Part shown: positions 5,435 to 5,487 of the stretch, one piece after another | Numbering within the stretch: position 1 is the stretch's first letter | How the letters are laid out: every line of letters starts with the position of its first letter | Assembly (NCBI GenBank): GCA_913054205.1 | Contig: CAJXJM010000196.1 | Coordinates: forward strand, 1-5,487 | Direction: 5' to 3' | Source of the DNA: an uncultured Rhodospirillaceae bacterium | GTDB lineage: Bacteria > Pseudomonadota > Alphaproteobacteria > Rhodospirillales > UBA2165 | Length of the DNA stretch: 5,487 nt | Translations under genes and position numbers: made by a program | Notes under the pieces: generated by a model | The model's input: the letters and a program-made list of their open reading frames with translations, nothing else | What the model was told of the DNA's origin: nothing | Databases searched by the model: none

Positions 5435-5487
5435 TTGATTATTATATTAAATATCAGTTTATATAATACAAAAAAATACTGAAAGGA
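5435..5487 (+). promoter_or_regulatory. Likely promoter and ribosome binding site for a gene starting past the right edge
   Basis: A perfect TATAAT lies at 5462-5467 in very AT-rich DNA. The best TTG-type -35, TTGATT (5435-5440), is 21 bases away, longer than usual; a weak TTATTA (5439-5444) sits at 17. GAAAGGA at 5481-5487 looks like a ribosome binding site, so a plus-strand start codon is expected within about ten bases of the window end. No coding sequence of that gene is visible here. Confidence 0.5.

Overview
The window looks like a chromosomal piece of an alphaproteobacterium, probably a free-living aquatic or soil heterotroph. The evidence is moderate GC with AT-rich intergenic gaps, two kinds of intergenic palindrome of a style common in alphaproteobacteria, and a dense set of catabolic genes. 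The species cannot be named from the sequence. There are no tRNA or rRNA genes, transposases, integrases or CRISPR arrays.

Left part (1-2352), minus strand: a compact operon read right to left. It holds a VOC-fold (glyoxalase/extradiol-dioxygenase type) metalloprotein, a thiolase whose motifs are closest to the beta-ketoadipyl-CoA thiolase type, and a CaiB/BaiF-type CoA-transferase that runs off the left edge. Gaps are 26 and 3 bases, so the last two genes are probably translationally coupled.

Middle (2353-3593): a short AT-rich divergent promoter region separates this operon from a plus-strand TauD/TfdA-like Fe(II)/2-oxoglutarate dioxygenase. The region contains two perfect inverted repeats and a 13-base tandem duplication, placed where repressors would sit. 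A shared regulator for both transcription units is the simplest reading. Together the four genes look like an inducible pathway: one or two oxygenase-type steps, CoA activation by transfer, then thiolytic cleavage. The substrate cannot be read from the sequence; an aromatic or other ring-derived carboxylic acid is a reasonable guess.

Right part (3594-5487): a convergent gap filled with GC-rich hairpins, then two divergently transcribed genes of unknown function (minus 3705-4337, plus 4572-5306). Both appear to be made of two ferredoxin-like modules of the dimeric alpha/beta-barrel (Dabb/EthD-like) kind and share a Gly-x-Pro-Lys-His signature, so they look like diverged paralogs. The gap between them carries a long near-perfect hairpin placed in the presumed leader of the minus gene. 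The last 180 bases are strongly AT-rich, with a hairpin followed by a T-run on the minus strand and a likely promoter plus ribosome binding site for a gene starting just beyond the right edge.
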